Below are positions 9,232 to 17,152 of a stretch of 64,000 nt of DNA, piece by piece. The notes beneath the pieces are model-generated. The model did no database searches, was not told the origin of the DNA, and was given only the letters and a program-made list of their open reading frames with translations. Both the position numbers and the translations under genes were made by a program. This DNA comes from an uncultured Halobacteriovorax sp. (GTDB taxonomy: Bacteria; Bdellovibrionota; Bacteriovoracia; Bacteriovoracales; Bacteriovoracaceae), in NCBI GenBank assembly GCA_913061265.1, contig CAJXVS010000004.1, forward strand, positions 310,001 to 374,000. Direction: 5' to 3'. Every line of letters begins with the position of its first letter. Position 1 is the stretch's first letter.

Positions 9232-10301
9232 GAAAGGCTCTACGAGGATACATTGTTAGTGGGAATACTTTAAATCCATTTATACCCCAGCGGGTTCAAA
9301 ACCTTGTGATACGAGATTACTGTGAATCAAACTCATTAGACTTTCTCCTTAGTTCAACGGAGTTTTCATTTGAAGGCTCTGATCAAACGTTAAAATCTTT
9401 ACTTAAAAAAGACGAGAGTAAGGATGGAATCGTTTTCTATTCGATTGATCAATTTATATTCTCTCAAAAGATACTTTCCTCTATAGAAGAGTATCTCTCT
9501 GTAGGTAAAGAAGTTCATTTTGCTCTTGAAGAAAAAAAATTAGCCTCAAAAAAAGATCTTAAAGATTTATCAGGCTTAATTAAAATAAAAGCCCTTTCCA
9601 ATAGTCCTTCTCAAGCATCATCAATATCTGATTCTCTCTTAAGGATAAAAGATTTTGTTACCCCTCTACACAAAAGTTCCAAGAGAGATTATCTAGAAAG
9701 AGTAACCTCCTTCAACAAAGCTGATTGCGCCATCATTGCTAAAGAATTTGGAAAGGACTACTGGGACGGAGAAAGACAGTTTGGCTACGGTGGATATAGC
9801 TATGATGGTAGATGGAAAGAGGTGGCTGAGAAGCTGATTAAGAACTACGCCCTCAATAATAAGTCATCTGTTTTAGATATTGGCTGCGGAAAAGGTTACT
9901 TACTTTTTGAATTAAAAAAAATCCTTCCTGATTTAACAATATCGGGAATAGATATATCAGACTATGCCATCAAAAATGCCAAAGAAGAAGTTAAGGAGTT
10001 TTTAAGTGTTGGTGACGCCAGTAAACTTCCTTACAAAGATAAGCAATTCGACTTAGTCATTTCAAATACTACTTTTCATAATTTCACGATTGATAAACTT
10101 TTTATGTCTCTTGCAGAACTCGAAAGGGTAAAGAAAGGCTCTTCGTGGATCTGTGTAGAGTCTTACAGAAATGAACTTGAGAAAATGAACCTACTTTATT
10201 GGCAACTGACTTGCGATTCATTTTATTCTACTGAGGAATGGATCTGGTTATTCAATAAGGCTGGATACTCTGGTGATTTTGAATTTATCTATTTTGAATA
10301 A
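9228..10301 (+). CDS. Fusion: LIC12192-like carbohydrate-cluster protein plus SAM methyltransferase
   Basis: Residues about 1-140 (beginning RKALRGYIVSG, then PQRVQNLVIRDYC and LLSSTEF) resemble the small LIC12192-family protein of sporadic carbohydrate clusters, whose biochemical role I do not know. Residues about 175-357 form a class I methyltransferase with motif I VLDIGCGKGYLL, an acidic motif II (SGIDISDYA) and motif IV (FDLVISNTTFHNF). The upstream oxygenase is the usual partner of the N-terminal family. The fusion implies that the methyl transfer acts on the same intermediate. The 3' end overlaps the convergent gmhA gene by 13 bases. Confidence 0.75.
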   Translation: MRKALRGYIVSGNTLNPFIPQRVQNLVIRDYCESNSLDFLLSSTEFSFEGSDQTLKSLLKKDESKDGIVFYSIDQFIFSQKILSSIEEYLSVGKEVHFALEEKKLASKKDLKDLSGLIKIKALSNSPSQASSISDSLLRIKDFVTPLHKSSKRDYLERVTSFNKADCAIIAKEFGKDYWDGERQFGYGGYSYDGRWKEVAEKLIKNYALNNKSSVLDIGCGKGYLLFELKKILPDLTISGIDISDYAIKNAKEEVKEFLSVGDASKLPYKDKQFDLVISNTTFHNFTIDKLFMSLAELERVKKGSSWICVESYRNELEKMNLLYWQLTCDSFYSTEEWIWLFNKAGYSGDFEFIYFE

Positions 10302-10888
10302 GTATAATAACTTCCAATAAGATGATTTAAGATACTATGGATGTCTTCTACTGGTCCAAACTCCTTATCACCGGTTGGAATATACAAAGAATGATCAGAG
10401 ATCTCTTTCAGTATTCCTCCAGAGAACCCAACGAGAGAAAAGGTTTTGCCACCATTAAGCTTCACGAACTCAACGGCCTTTACAAGGTTAGCAGAGTTCC
10501 CAGAGGCAGAAATAGCAACGAGGACGTCACCTTTTTCCATTAATGATTCAAGCTGCTTCTCAAAGATATACTCATAACCATAATCATTTGCGATAGCGGT
10601 TATCTTAGAATTATTTTCACACAAGCTAATGGCCTTAAGATGCTTAAGATTTTTATTCTTAAGCACGCCCATATCATTAGCAAAGTGTGATGCCGTTGCA
10701 GCAGAGCCACCATTTCCAATAAAGAAAACAGTCTTGCCATTCGCTCTAGCCTCTTCAAAGGTATCCACTAATAGCTTAATCTTTGCCGTATCGATCTTAG
10801 AGAAGAGCTCTTTCAAATAATCAAAGTAACGAGATGAAAATTCTTCAATCCCATTAGATCCTTCAAAGTCTTTTTGAACTCTATTCAT
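10289..10888 (-). CDS. gmhA: SIS-domain phosphoheptose isomerase
   Basis: A GmhA/DiaA-type sugar isomerase that converts sedoheptulose 7-phosphate to D-glycero-D-manno-heptose 7-phosphate. The phosphate-binding loop FIGNGGSAATASHFANDM and the ISASGNSANLVKA segment are diagnostic, and the C-terminal HSILNHLIG helix is typical. I prefer the ATG at 10888, with GGGG five bases upstream and 14 bases after the galE stop, over the in-frame ATG at 10924 inside galE, which has no ribosome site. It pairs functionally with gmhB in this locus and, inferentially, with the split transketolase that could supply its ketose substrate. Confidence 0.87.
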   Translation of the reverse strand: MNRVQKDFEGSNGIEEFSSRYFDYLKELFSKIDTAKIKLLVDTFEEARANGKTVFFIGNGGSAATASHFANDMGVLKNKNLKHLKAISLCENNSKITAIANDYGYEYIFEKQLESLMEKGDVLVAISASGNSANLVKAVEFVKLNGGKTFSLVGFSGGILKEISDHSLYIPTGDKEFGPVEDIHSILNHLIGSYYTYSK

Positions 10889-10902
10889 AAAATCCCCAAG
10901 CC

Positions 10903-11877
10903 TTACTTTAGCTTCTTTTCCCATTCATACGCGGTCTTCACGATTAACTTAAGGTCGTCATACTTTGGCTGCCAGCCTATCGTCTTTCTAATTTTATCAG
11001 CAACAGAAATAAGCTTCTCGGCGTCTCCTGCTCTTCTTTCGATATTCTCAGCAATGATTTCAACCCCAGTAACTTCTCTAACAGCATCTATAACTTCATT
11101 CACACTAAAACCATGCCCATACCCGCAATTCATAATTTGAGACTCACCACCATTTTTTAAGTAAGAAAGTGAATCAACATGGGCCTGAGCTAAATCATCA
11201 ACATGTATATAGTCTCTGACACAAGTTCCATCAGGAGTATTATAATCAGTTCCAAAGATCGCCATCTTCTCACGTTTTCCAGAAGCACATTCCGAAGCAA
11301 TCTTAATCAAATGAGTAGCATTTGGCGTACACTGCCCAATTTTCAGATCAACATTAGCGCCAGCAACATTAAAATATCTAAGCACAACAAAGTTGATATC
11401 TGTTGCAGCTGCAATATCTCTTAACATATTTTCCGTCATTAACTTCGAAGTACCATAAGGATTAATAGGAACAGTGATTGACTCTTCAGTACAAACACCA
11501 CCTTCAAGATCTCCATAGACGGCTGCCGTCGAAGAGAAAATAAAATTATTACACTTATGTTTCACGCACATAGAAATGACGTTCAATGAGTTTTCCGTAT
11601 TATTTTTATAATACTTAATCGGATCCGTAACACTTTCAGGAACCACAATACTTCCAGCAAAGTGAATGCAAGCTTCAAACTTTTCTTTTTCAAAAAGCTT
11701 ATCAATAGCTTCAGTATTTTCTAGGTTCTCTTCCACGTGCCTGCCATAAAGCATGGCCTCTTTACGCCCAGTCGATAAGTTATCAACAACAACTATTTCA
11801 TGCTCTCCTGTCATCCCTAACAAGTTCAAAACATGCGATCCAATATAGCCGGCTCCTCCGGTCACTAATATCTTCAT
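10903..11877 (-). CDS. galE: UDP-glucose 4-epimerase
   Basis: A 324-residue cytoplasmic enzyme that interconverts UDP-glucose and UDP-galactose. It has VTGGAGYIGSHVL for NAD binding, FSSTAAVYG with the catalytic Ser/Thr region, and the YxxxK pair in NPYGTSKLM. RYFNVAGA and DGTCVRDYIHVDDLAQAH are hallmark GalE segments that separate it from the other two SDR proteins in the locus. It is transcribed ahead of gmhA and probably supplies UDP-galactose for surface glycan assembly. Confidence 0.93.
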   Translation of the reverse strand: MKILVTGGAGYIGSHVLNLLGMTGEHEIVVVDNLSTGRKEAMLYGRHVEENLENTEAIDKLFEKEKFEACIHFAGSIVVPESVTDPIKYYKNNTENSLNVISMCVKHKCNNFIFSSTAAVYGDLEGGVCTEESITVPINPYGTSKLMTENMLRDIAAATDINFVVLRYFNVAGANVDLKIGQCTPNATHLIKIASECASGKREKMAIFGTDYNTPDGTCVRDYIHVDDLAQAHVDSLSYLKNGGESQIMNCGYGHGFSVNEVIDAVREVTGVEIIAENIERRAGDAEKLISVADKIRKTIGWQPKYDDLKLIVKTAYEWEKKLK

Positions 11878-12039
11878 TACTACTTCCTCAATATCTAAGA
11901 TTGGTTAATTTAGTATCCCAATTCTACCCTTTTCCATGAAATTTATCATTGTTTTCAATAACTTACGCGGCGCCAAGATCTGTAAATATTTCAAATTACT
12001 ACACTTCAATTTATAATCAGATATTATGCGAAGCGTAAT

Positions 12040-13335
12040 ATGAAAATAAAGATCTTCCTACTTTCAGCCTTGATCATCAGCGGGTGCTCAAAAAACAACT
12101 CAGAAGCTCCACTTCCTGGCCCTGTTCTTTCGGAGGAGTCTAGCCAACCTCTTATTACTGAAAGACTTAAGAATGCGAAAATTGATTACACTAAAGGCCT
12201 TGAAGACTTTACTAATTCAAAAGAGAAAAAATTAGCAGAAAGAGAGAGCCTCTTTATTGCTTTCTTAGATAAAGCAAACCTATATAAAAACCTGCTCTCA
12301 ACCACACAAGATACGACCAACATAAAGAAAGTCGAGCTAGAACTAATACGTCAAAAGTATCAGCATGAGTTAATTTTAACCGATATCAAGAAACTAAATG
12401 ATTCAAAGGAAGCCTTAGATGAGGCCCTTCAGAACTTAGAAACCATAAGTTCTAAAACTGATGAATTCATCCTAACGAAGATAACAGATCTAGATCTAAG
12501 AGATTCTCTTCTCGAAGAAATATCTACTTATAAGAACACAACTCGATTCCTTACACTCAGCTTTAAAAAAGAATTCGATTTAAATGAAATCATCAAATTT
12601 GAGAATAAGGTTAACGAATTAGAGTTGATTGAACAAAAATTCTCTGACTATTTTCGGTATAAGGAAGTCCTAGACCAATCTGAACATGCGCTAGAGAAAG
12701 TCGATTTCTCTTTCTTATCAGACGATCATACGACTGCAGCCTTAACTCACGAAGAAGATTTTTTTAAGGCCCTAAACCAACATATAGAATCACTTGATAC
12801 TTTTAAAAAAGATGCCTCTATCTACTTAAATAGAAAAGATATTGGATTTATAAAATCTTCAAAATCAAGAGTAACTCAAACTTTATCTCTACTGAATGAA
12901 CTTAGAGAAACTCAAAAGAATATTAAATCGGATTTAAAACGAATCGAGTATTTAGGCTATATTTTCCCAAAAGATTTATCTAATATTCCTAAAGAAAAAC
13001 TTAAATGGAAAGAGCAAGAAGTTTATATTTTCACAGGTGTTCTTCCAGAGAAAATCAATTGGAAAATCGGTTTTCATCGAGTAGACCTCTTGTTTAACAG
13101 TAACTATCCAGTAGAAACTATTAAAGAATTTTCTCTCTTTGAATTTGTAAATAAGAAGACCTATTCCACTTTTGAGAATGTATTCGGTACAGCCTTTAGT
13201 CGTCTTATAGTTTATAGAACAACCTATGATGAGTTACTTCCAAAGCATATAGACGAAAAATATTTCAAAATGGGCCTCTTGATAGGGTTAACCTACCAAG
13301 AGGTTGATGACTATATCGAATCTATACCTTTCTAA
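12040..13335 (+). CDS. Coiled-coil lipoprotein of unknown function
   Basis: I do not recognise this 431-residue protein. It has a short lipoprotein signal peptide ending in the lipobox ISGC (Cys at residue 16), with a Ser/Lys/Asn-rich linker after it. The body is Lys/Glu/Leu-rich and largely helical, with long heptad-like stretches between about residues 60 and 320. A more globular C-terminal part follows. It is probably anchored in the outer or inner membrane facing the periplasm. It stands alone on the plus strand and overlaps the convergent small secreted protein by 4 bases. Confidence 0.7.
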   Translation: MKIKIFLLSALIISGCSKNNSEAPLPGPVLSEESSQPLITERLKNAKIDYTKGLEDFTNSKEKKLAERESLFIAFLDKANLYKNLLSTTQDTTNIKKVELELIRQKYQHELILTDIKKLNDSKEALDEALQNLETISSKTDEFILTKITDLDLRDSLLEEISTYKNTTRFLTLSFKKEFDLNEIIKFENKVNELELIEQKFSDYFRYKEVLDQSEHALEKVDFSFLSDDHTTAALTHEEDFFKALNQHIESLDTFKKDASIYLNRKDIGFIKSSKSRVTQTLSLLNELRETQKNIKSDLKRIEYLGYIFPKDLSNIPKEKLKWKEQEVYIFTGVLPEKINWKIGFHRVDLLFNSNYPVETIKEFSLFEFVNKKTYSTFENVFGTAFSRLIVYRTTYDELLPKHIDEKYFKMGLLIGLTYQEVDDYIESIPF

Positions 13336-13730
13336 TTCTGTCCTTTAAGAATCTCATCTGCCCTTAATATGGTACCATCCTTTAAAGTTATCTCTTCAAT
13401 ATTATTAAAGTCCGTCATGATTTTTAATTTCATCATTTTTATAATTTTATCAGATCGTAAATTACTATTAAGGAAACCATTAATTTTAGGTCTAGCATCT
13501 TTTAACTCGAAGTTAGAAGTTCCACTTACTCTTTCAAGCTTAAGCAGTTCTATTCCACTCGTAACTCTACCTGACCCACCACCACCTGAACCAATATCGG
13601 TAAGAACTCTAGAACTTCCATCACCTGCATTAACACTTTCAATGAAGTATCCTCCACCTCCAGCATCAATTCCTTGAGCTTGTGTTGTATAGCTTAAAAT
13701 TAATGCTAATGTTATTGCTATTTTTTTCAT
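13332..13730 (-). CDS. Small secreted protein with Gly-rich segments
   Basis: A 132-residue protein with a clear signal peptide (residues 1-18, ending TTQAQ) and two glycine clusters (DAGGGGYF and GSGGGGSG). A charged C-terminal half follows. No enzyme motif or membrane helix is present after the signal. It starts 2 bases after the stop of the HTH regulator gene, so the two are co-transcribed and this protein may be a regulated product or part of the same function. Function unknown. Confidence 0.65.
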   Translation of the reverse strand: MKKIAITLALILSYTTQAQGIDAGGGGYFIESVNAGDGSSRVLTDIGSGGGGSGRVTSGIELLKLERVSGTSNFELKDARPKINGFLNSNLRSDKIIKMMKLKIMTDFNNIEEITLKDGTILRADEILKGQN

Positions 13731-13731
13731 T

Positions 13732-14496
13732 TTATACCTCTTTGTAGTTCAAGAAATCTGAGACTAGTCCTACGAAGTACTTGTTCTCACCCTTGTATTG
13801 TTCACTTTTTAAAACATTATCAACCTCTTCGTAGGTCTTTTTTAAAATATTGGTTATTACTCTTGCTCCTTCTTCACTAAGGCCTGTCGTTTGGATAGAT
13901 AAAAAGTTCTTCATTTTATTTATAGTCTCAGACTGTGAACAACTTTCAATCGTGTTTAGTAAAACTTTCTTAGTTGTTTCTTGAGAAAATTTTACTTTTT
14001 GATCAGTGCCTTTAATGATTCCTTCGTTAACAGTTAAAATATTTTTCTTTATTAAGTGCCTTAGAGTCCTTACTCCTTTGGCCCCTACCTCTCTTTCTAT
14101 CTCGCCAAAATTAGTACCTTTATCAGTGTAAGCTAGGACCATTATTAAAAAAGTATCTGGATCTTCAAAATACTTTTCCAACTCAAAATCAACTCTGCTG
14201 TTGTCAAGATTATGACTGTAGATCTTCTTATAAGTCTCAGAAATATCCGGATAGTACTCTTCAATAAAAGACAGCAAATCGTTAGCCTCTCCAGTCCCTC
14301 TCAGAACCTTTAAAACCTGATCAATTGTCGGGTTTCTGATGTCTTCATTTTCGATCCTATTAAGTGTCGAACTAGACATCTTAAATCTCTTAGCTATTTG
14401 CTGTGAGCTCAGGGCCGGGTGGTCCTTTTTGTAATGCTTCACTCGCCGTCGCAACGCTTGGCAGAGATCCTCATCCTGTAGTGCAAATGTGCTCAT
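13732..14496 (-). CDS. XRE-type helix-turn-helix regulator with C-terminal winged-helix-like region
   Basis: Residues about 15-75 hold a lambda-repressor-type HTH (SSQQIAKRFKMSSSTLNRIE). Residues about 110-160 look like a second, winged-helix-like DNA-binding or dimerisation segment (GTNFGEIEREVGAKGVRTL), followed by a helical tail. I choose the ATG at 14496 because AAGGGG lies five bases upstream; the in-frame ATG at 14514 has no such site. The upstream gap contains four YCCC-N5-GGRA inverted repeats, which makes autoregulation plausible. The architecture parallels the two-gene pair at 20846-21636. Confidence 0.8.
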   Translation of the reverse strand: MSTFALQDEDLCQALRRRVKHYKKDHPALSSQQIAKRFKMSSSTLNRIENEDIRNPTIDQVLKVLRGTGEANDLLSFIEEYYPDISETYKKIYSHNLDNSRVDFELEKYFEDPDTFLIMVLAYTDKGTNFGEIEREVGAKGVRTLRHLIKKNILTVNEGIIKGTDQKVKFSQETTKKVLLNTIESCSQSETINKMKNFLSIQTTGLSEEGARVITNILKKTYEEVDNVLKSEQYKGENKYFVGLVSDFLNYKEV

Positions 14497-14595
14497 GCAT
14501 CCCCTTTGGTTCATTCGTAATTATTTATTGATGTAAGAGATTAAGTATAATTTGGGAAACACTAGTTCAAACGTATTGAAATAATTACCTTTTTG

Positions 14596-14705
14596 GCCCG
14601 CCACGGGACAATCATGTCTACCTGTAAGAAAGAGAATCAAGTACTTATATATCCCGCATTGGGATACGTCCCATCTCGGTGGGTAAGCTCTGTCCCACAG
14701 AGGAA
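14596..14705. promoter_or_regulatory. Cluster of four YCCC-N5-GGRA inverted repeats (putative operators)
   Basis: Four sites with the same five-base centre lie between the divergent HTH regulator and histidine kinase genes: GCCC-gccac-GGGA (14596-14608), TCCC-gcatt-GGGA (14652-14664, extended to TATCCC/GGGATA), TCCC-atctc-GGTG (14669-14681, weak) and TCCC-acaga-GGAA (14693-14705). Matching perfect palindromes occur at 31088-31102 and 58430-58448. The arrangement looks like operators for one dimeric regulator. Which protein binds is inference; the adjacent XRE-type regulator is the first candidate. Confidence 0.5.
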
Positions 14706-14766
14706 TCTTTTCGACCTTTAGGCAAATCCCTTCTAAGAATTTTCTACAACATTTACAGGGGATAAT

Positions 14767-15420
14767 ATGAATTCAGGAATTACGAATGAGGTTTTGGCGC
14801 TTATACACGATATCAACTCACCGCTTTGTGCACTTAAGGGACTAATTAAGACAGATCAGAGGGATCAACAACTAGAGCATGAAGCTTATAGAAAGTTTTT
14901 TGACTTGGCAGGAAAGCTAAAGGCTCACTTTCATTTGGACTTAAATGAAGAGCCCAGTTATTTGCTCGATTCACTAGAGCTATCATTGAGCCATAAAGAA
15001 ATGGAGGACCCTAAGGTAGTCTTCTCTTTGAATGCCCAACCAAGCCTTAGAGACTTAATCTTTTCATTTGACCAGGAAGACTTTGAAAGAGCCGTGTCCA
15101 ACATCTTAAATAATGCCGTTGAGGCTGGCGCTACCCAAGTCTTAGTGAAAGTTGGCTGCAATAGAGATGAGATACAAATAAAGATCACTGATAATGGAAT
15201 TGGATTTTATGCTAGCGATATTCAGCAGGTTCATAAGAAGAAGGGGTTTACGACTAAGACGGAAGGCTCTGGAATAGGTCTCTCTTCGAGTATGAATTTT
15301 ATGAATAAAGTTGGAGGAAGCTTAAAGATTCTTTCAACTCCATATATTGGTACGAATATCATAATGTGTTTTCCAAAAAGTTTCTTTGATTCTCTAGACT
15401 ACGGTCCTTTCGCTAGTTAG
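14767..15420 (+). CDS. Small cytoplasmic sensor histidine kinase
   Basis: A 217-residue protein with a kinase core and no sensor or membrane segment. The H-box reads LIHDINSPLCALKGL near residue 12, where the His would be phosphorylated. The ATPase part has the N-box (NILNNAVEAG), the G1 box (ITDNGIGF) and the G2 region (GFTTKTEGSGIGLS). The ATG follows CAGGGG. No response regulator is adjacent. The orphan sigma-54 response regulator at 29789-31072 is a candidate partner because both promoter regions share the same inverted repeat. That pairing is inference. Confidence 0.85.
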   Translation: MNSGITNEVLALIHDINSPLCALKGLIKTDQRDQQLEHEAYRKFFDLAGKLKAHFHLDLNEEPSYLLDSLELSLSHKEMEDPKVVFSLNAQPSLRDLIFSFDQEDFERAVSNILNNAVEAGATQVLVKVGCNRDEIQIKITDNGIGFYASDIQQVHKKKGFTTKTEGSGIGLSSSMNFMNKVGGSLKILSTPYIGTNIIMCFPKSFFDSLDYGPFAS

Positions 15421-15429
15421 ATTATAAGG

Positions 15430-16032
15430 GTGGAACTCCCAGGAATAAAAAACATCAATACACCAAACTTACTTCCCAAGGATGGAGAGGTTGAGTTTAA
15501 CTCTCACTTTATAGAAGCTGATCATCTTCAAGAATTGATTGAGCAGACAAAGTGGACTCAAGATAAGATGAATATGTTTGGTAAAGTCGTAGACCTTCCA
15601 AGACTAACTGCTTGGTATGGCGACCCAGAGGCTTCATATACCTACTCTGGAATTACGAACAATCCCCTAGCATGGACGCCCCTTCTTCTTAACCTAAAGA
15701 AAGAAATTGAGACCTACACTGGTTCAGAATTTAATAGTGTTCTCTTGAATTACTACCGCGATCAGAGTGATCACATGTCTTGGCATAATGATGATGAAAA
15801 AGAATTAGGCCATCAACCTGTCATTGCATCTCTGTCTTTTGGGGAGCCCAGGCTTTTTCAATTTAAGCATTTTGAGGATAAAACCATTGAGAAGATTAGC
15901 GTCTCCACAGAGGGAGGTTCCCTTATAATTATGAGAGGTGAGACCCAAAAGTATTGGCGTCACAGAATTGCCAAAACTTCTTTACCTATGGGGCCGAGGG
16001 TTAACCTAACCTTTCGAAAAATTTCCGTTTAA
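15430..16032 (+). CDS. AlkB-like 2-oxoglutarate/Fe(II) dioxygenase
   Basis: A 200-residue homologue of AlkB-family enzymes, which oxidatively demethylate alkylated nucleic-acid bases. The iron site reads HND in MSWHNDDEKELG with the distal His in RHRIAK. The 2-oxoglutarate-binding Arg pair is in GPRVNLTFR. The segment VLLNYYRDQSDHMSWH and SLSFGEPRLFQF are typical of the AlkB/ALKBH2 type. A GTG start is assumed. It follows the kinase gene by 9 bases and may be co-transcribed. Whether it acts on DNA or another substrate is not visible. Confidence 0.85.
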   Translation: MELPGIKNINTPNLLPKDGEVEFNSHFIEADHLQELIEQTKWTQDKMNMFGKVVDLPRLTAWYGDPEASYTYSGITNNPLAWTPLLLNLKKEIETYTGSEFNSVLLNYYRDQSDHMSWHNDDEKELGHQPVIASLSFGEPRLFQFKHFEDKTIEKISVSTEGGSLIIMRGETQKYWRHRIAKTSLPMGPRVNLTFRKISV

Positions 16033-16189
16033 TTTCAATGGCCTGCCCTTCTCCAATAAATCTCCTTTAATGGCAGTGTCCAAATAACTTCCCTTTGAAA
16101 ATCAGGTAATTAGGCTTATAATCTAGTGTATTATTTATTTAGGCTTACCCTGTGTAACTTTAATAACCGCATGGGGTGACGAGGAAATT

Positions 16190-17143
16190 ATGAAAGTTGT
16201 AGAGCATCTGGCGAACGCCAAAAAAACCCCCTTTAGTTTTGAAATTGTTCCACCTCCAAGAGGAAGAACTGTTAAAGATATCGTTGATATTGTTAAGGCC
16301 ATTCAACCACTTAATCCACCGTGGATTGATGTGACCGCTCATTCAGCTGGTGCTTACTATAACGAAAAAAATGATGGTTCCGTAGAGAGAAGAATTTATA
16401 AAAAACGCCCAGGGACTGTTGGTATCTGTGGAATTATTCAAAACCGTTTTAAGATCGATACTGTCACTCATTTACTTTGCCAAGGTTTTACAAAAGAAGA
16501 AACTGAAGATGCCTTGATCGAGCTTAATTACTTAGGAATTGAAAACGTCTTGGCCCTTAGAGGTGATGGACTTAACTATAATAAAGTCGTCTCTAAAGGA
16601 CGCTCTCAAAATAGATACGCTATTGATCTTGTAGAGCAAATCTCAGAATTGAAGGCCGGTAAGTTTGTTGATGATATTGCAAACTCTCAACCATTAGATT
16701 TCTGTGTTGGCGTCGCTGGTTATCCAGAGAAACATTTTGAAGCTCCCAATTTAAATCAAGATCTCCAGTGGCTTAAGAAAAAAGTAGATGCTGGCGCTGA
16801 GTATGTCACAACTCAAATGTTTTATAATAATCAACACTACTATGACTTTGTGACAAAATGCCGTGAGATTGGGATCACTGTTCCTATCATTCCAGGACTA
16901 AAGATTCTTAAATCAATTAAACAATTACAGTCACTACCAAGAAATTTTTATATTAACTTTCCAGATGACTTTGTTGAAGAAGTTATGGCCAACCCTGATC
17001 ATGTTAAAGAGCTTGGTAAGAAATGGGCCATGCAACAAGTCGAAGGGTTGTTAAACTTTGGAGTTCCTGATGTTCATTTTTATATTATGAACGATACGGA
17101 ATCGGTAGTTGACGTCGTTTCACATTTTCAAAAACAACAATAA
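16190..17143 (+). CDS. metF: 5,10-methylenetetrahydrofolate reductase
   Basis: A cytoplasmic flavoenzyme that makes 5-methyltetrahydrofolate, the methyl donor for methionine synthase. The 317-residue length is close to E. coli MetF (about 296). Diagnostic segments are SFEIVPPPRG at the N-terminus, NVLALRGDG, and the flavin/folate-site stretch AGAEYVTTQMFYNN, then PIIPGLKIL. It sits 9 bases upstream of metH, forming a methionine-synthesis operon. I saw no SAM, SAH or cobalamin riboswitch in the 157 bases upstream. Confidence 0.95.
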   Translation: MKVVEHLANAKKTPFSFEIVPPPRGRTVKDIVDIVKAIQPLNPPWIDVTAHSAGAYYNEKNDGSVERRIYKKRPGTVGICGIIQNRFKIDTVTHLLCQGFTKEETEDALIELNYLGIENVLALRGDGLNYNKVVSKGRSQNRYAIDLVEQISELKAGKFVDDIANSQPLDFCVGVAGYPEKHFEAPNLNQDLQWLKKKVDAGAEYVTTQMFYNNQHYYDFVTKCREIGITVPIIPGLKILKSIKQLQSLPRNFYINFPDDFVEEVMANPDHVKELGKKWAMQQVEGLLNFGVPDVHFYIMNDTESVVDVVSHFQKQQ

Positions 17144-17152
17144 GAGTGATCT

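Noticed and set aside
10874-11140. 88-codon plus-strand frame opposite galE and gmhA
   Set aside because: It is antisense to strongly conserved galE sequence and is a shadow frame.
16033-16189. SAM, SAH or cobalamin riboswitch before metF
   Set aside because: None of the conserved aptamer blocks of these classes is present in the 157 bases.
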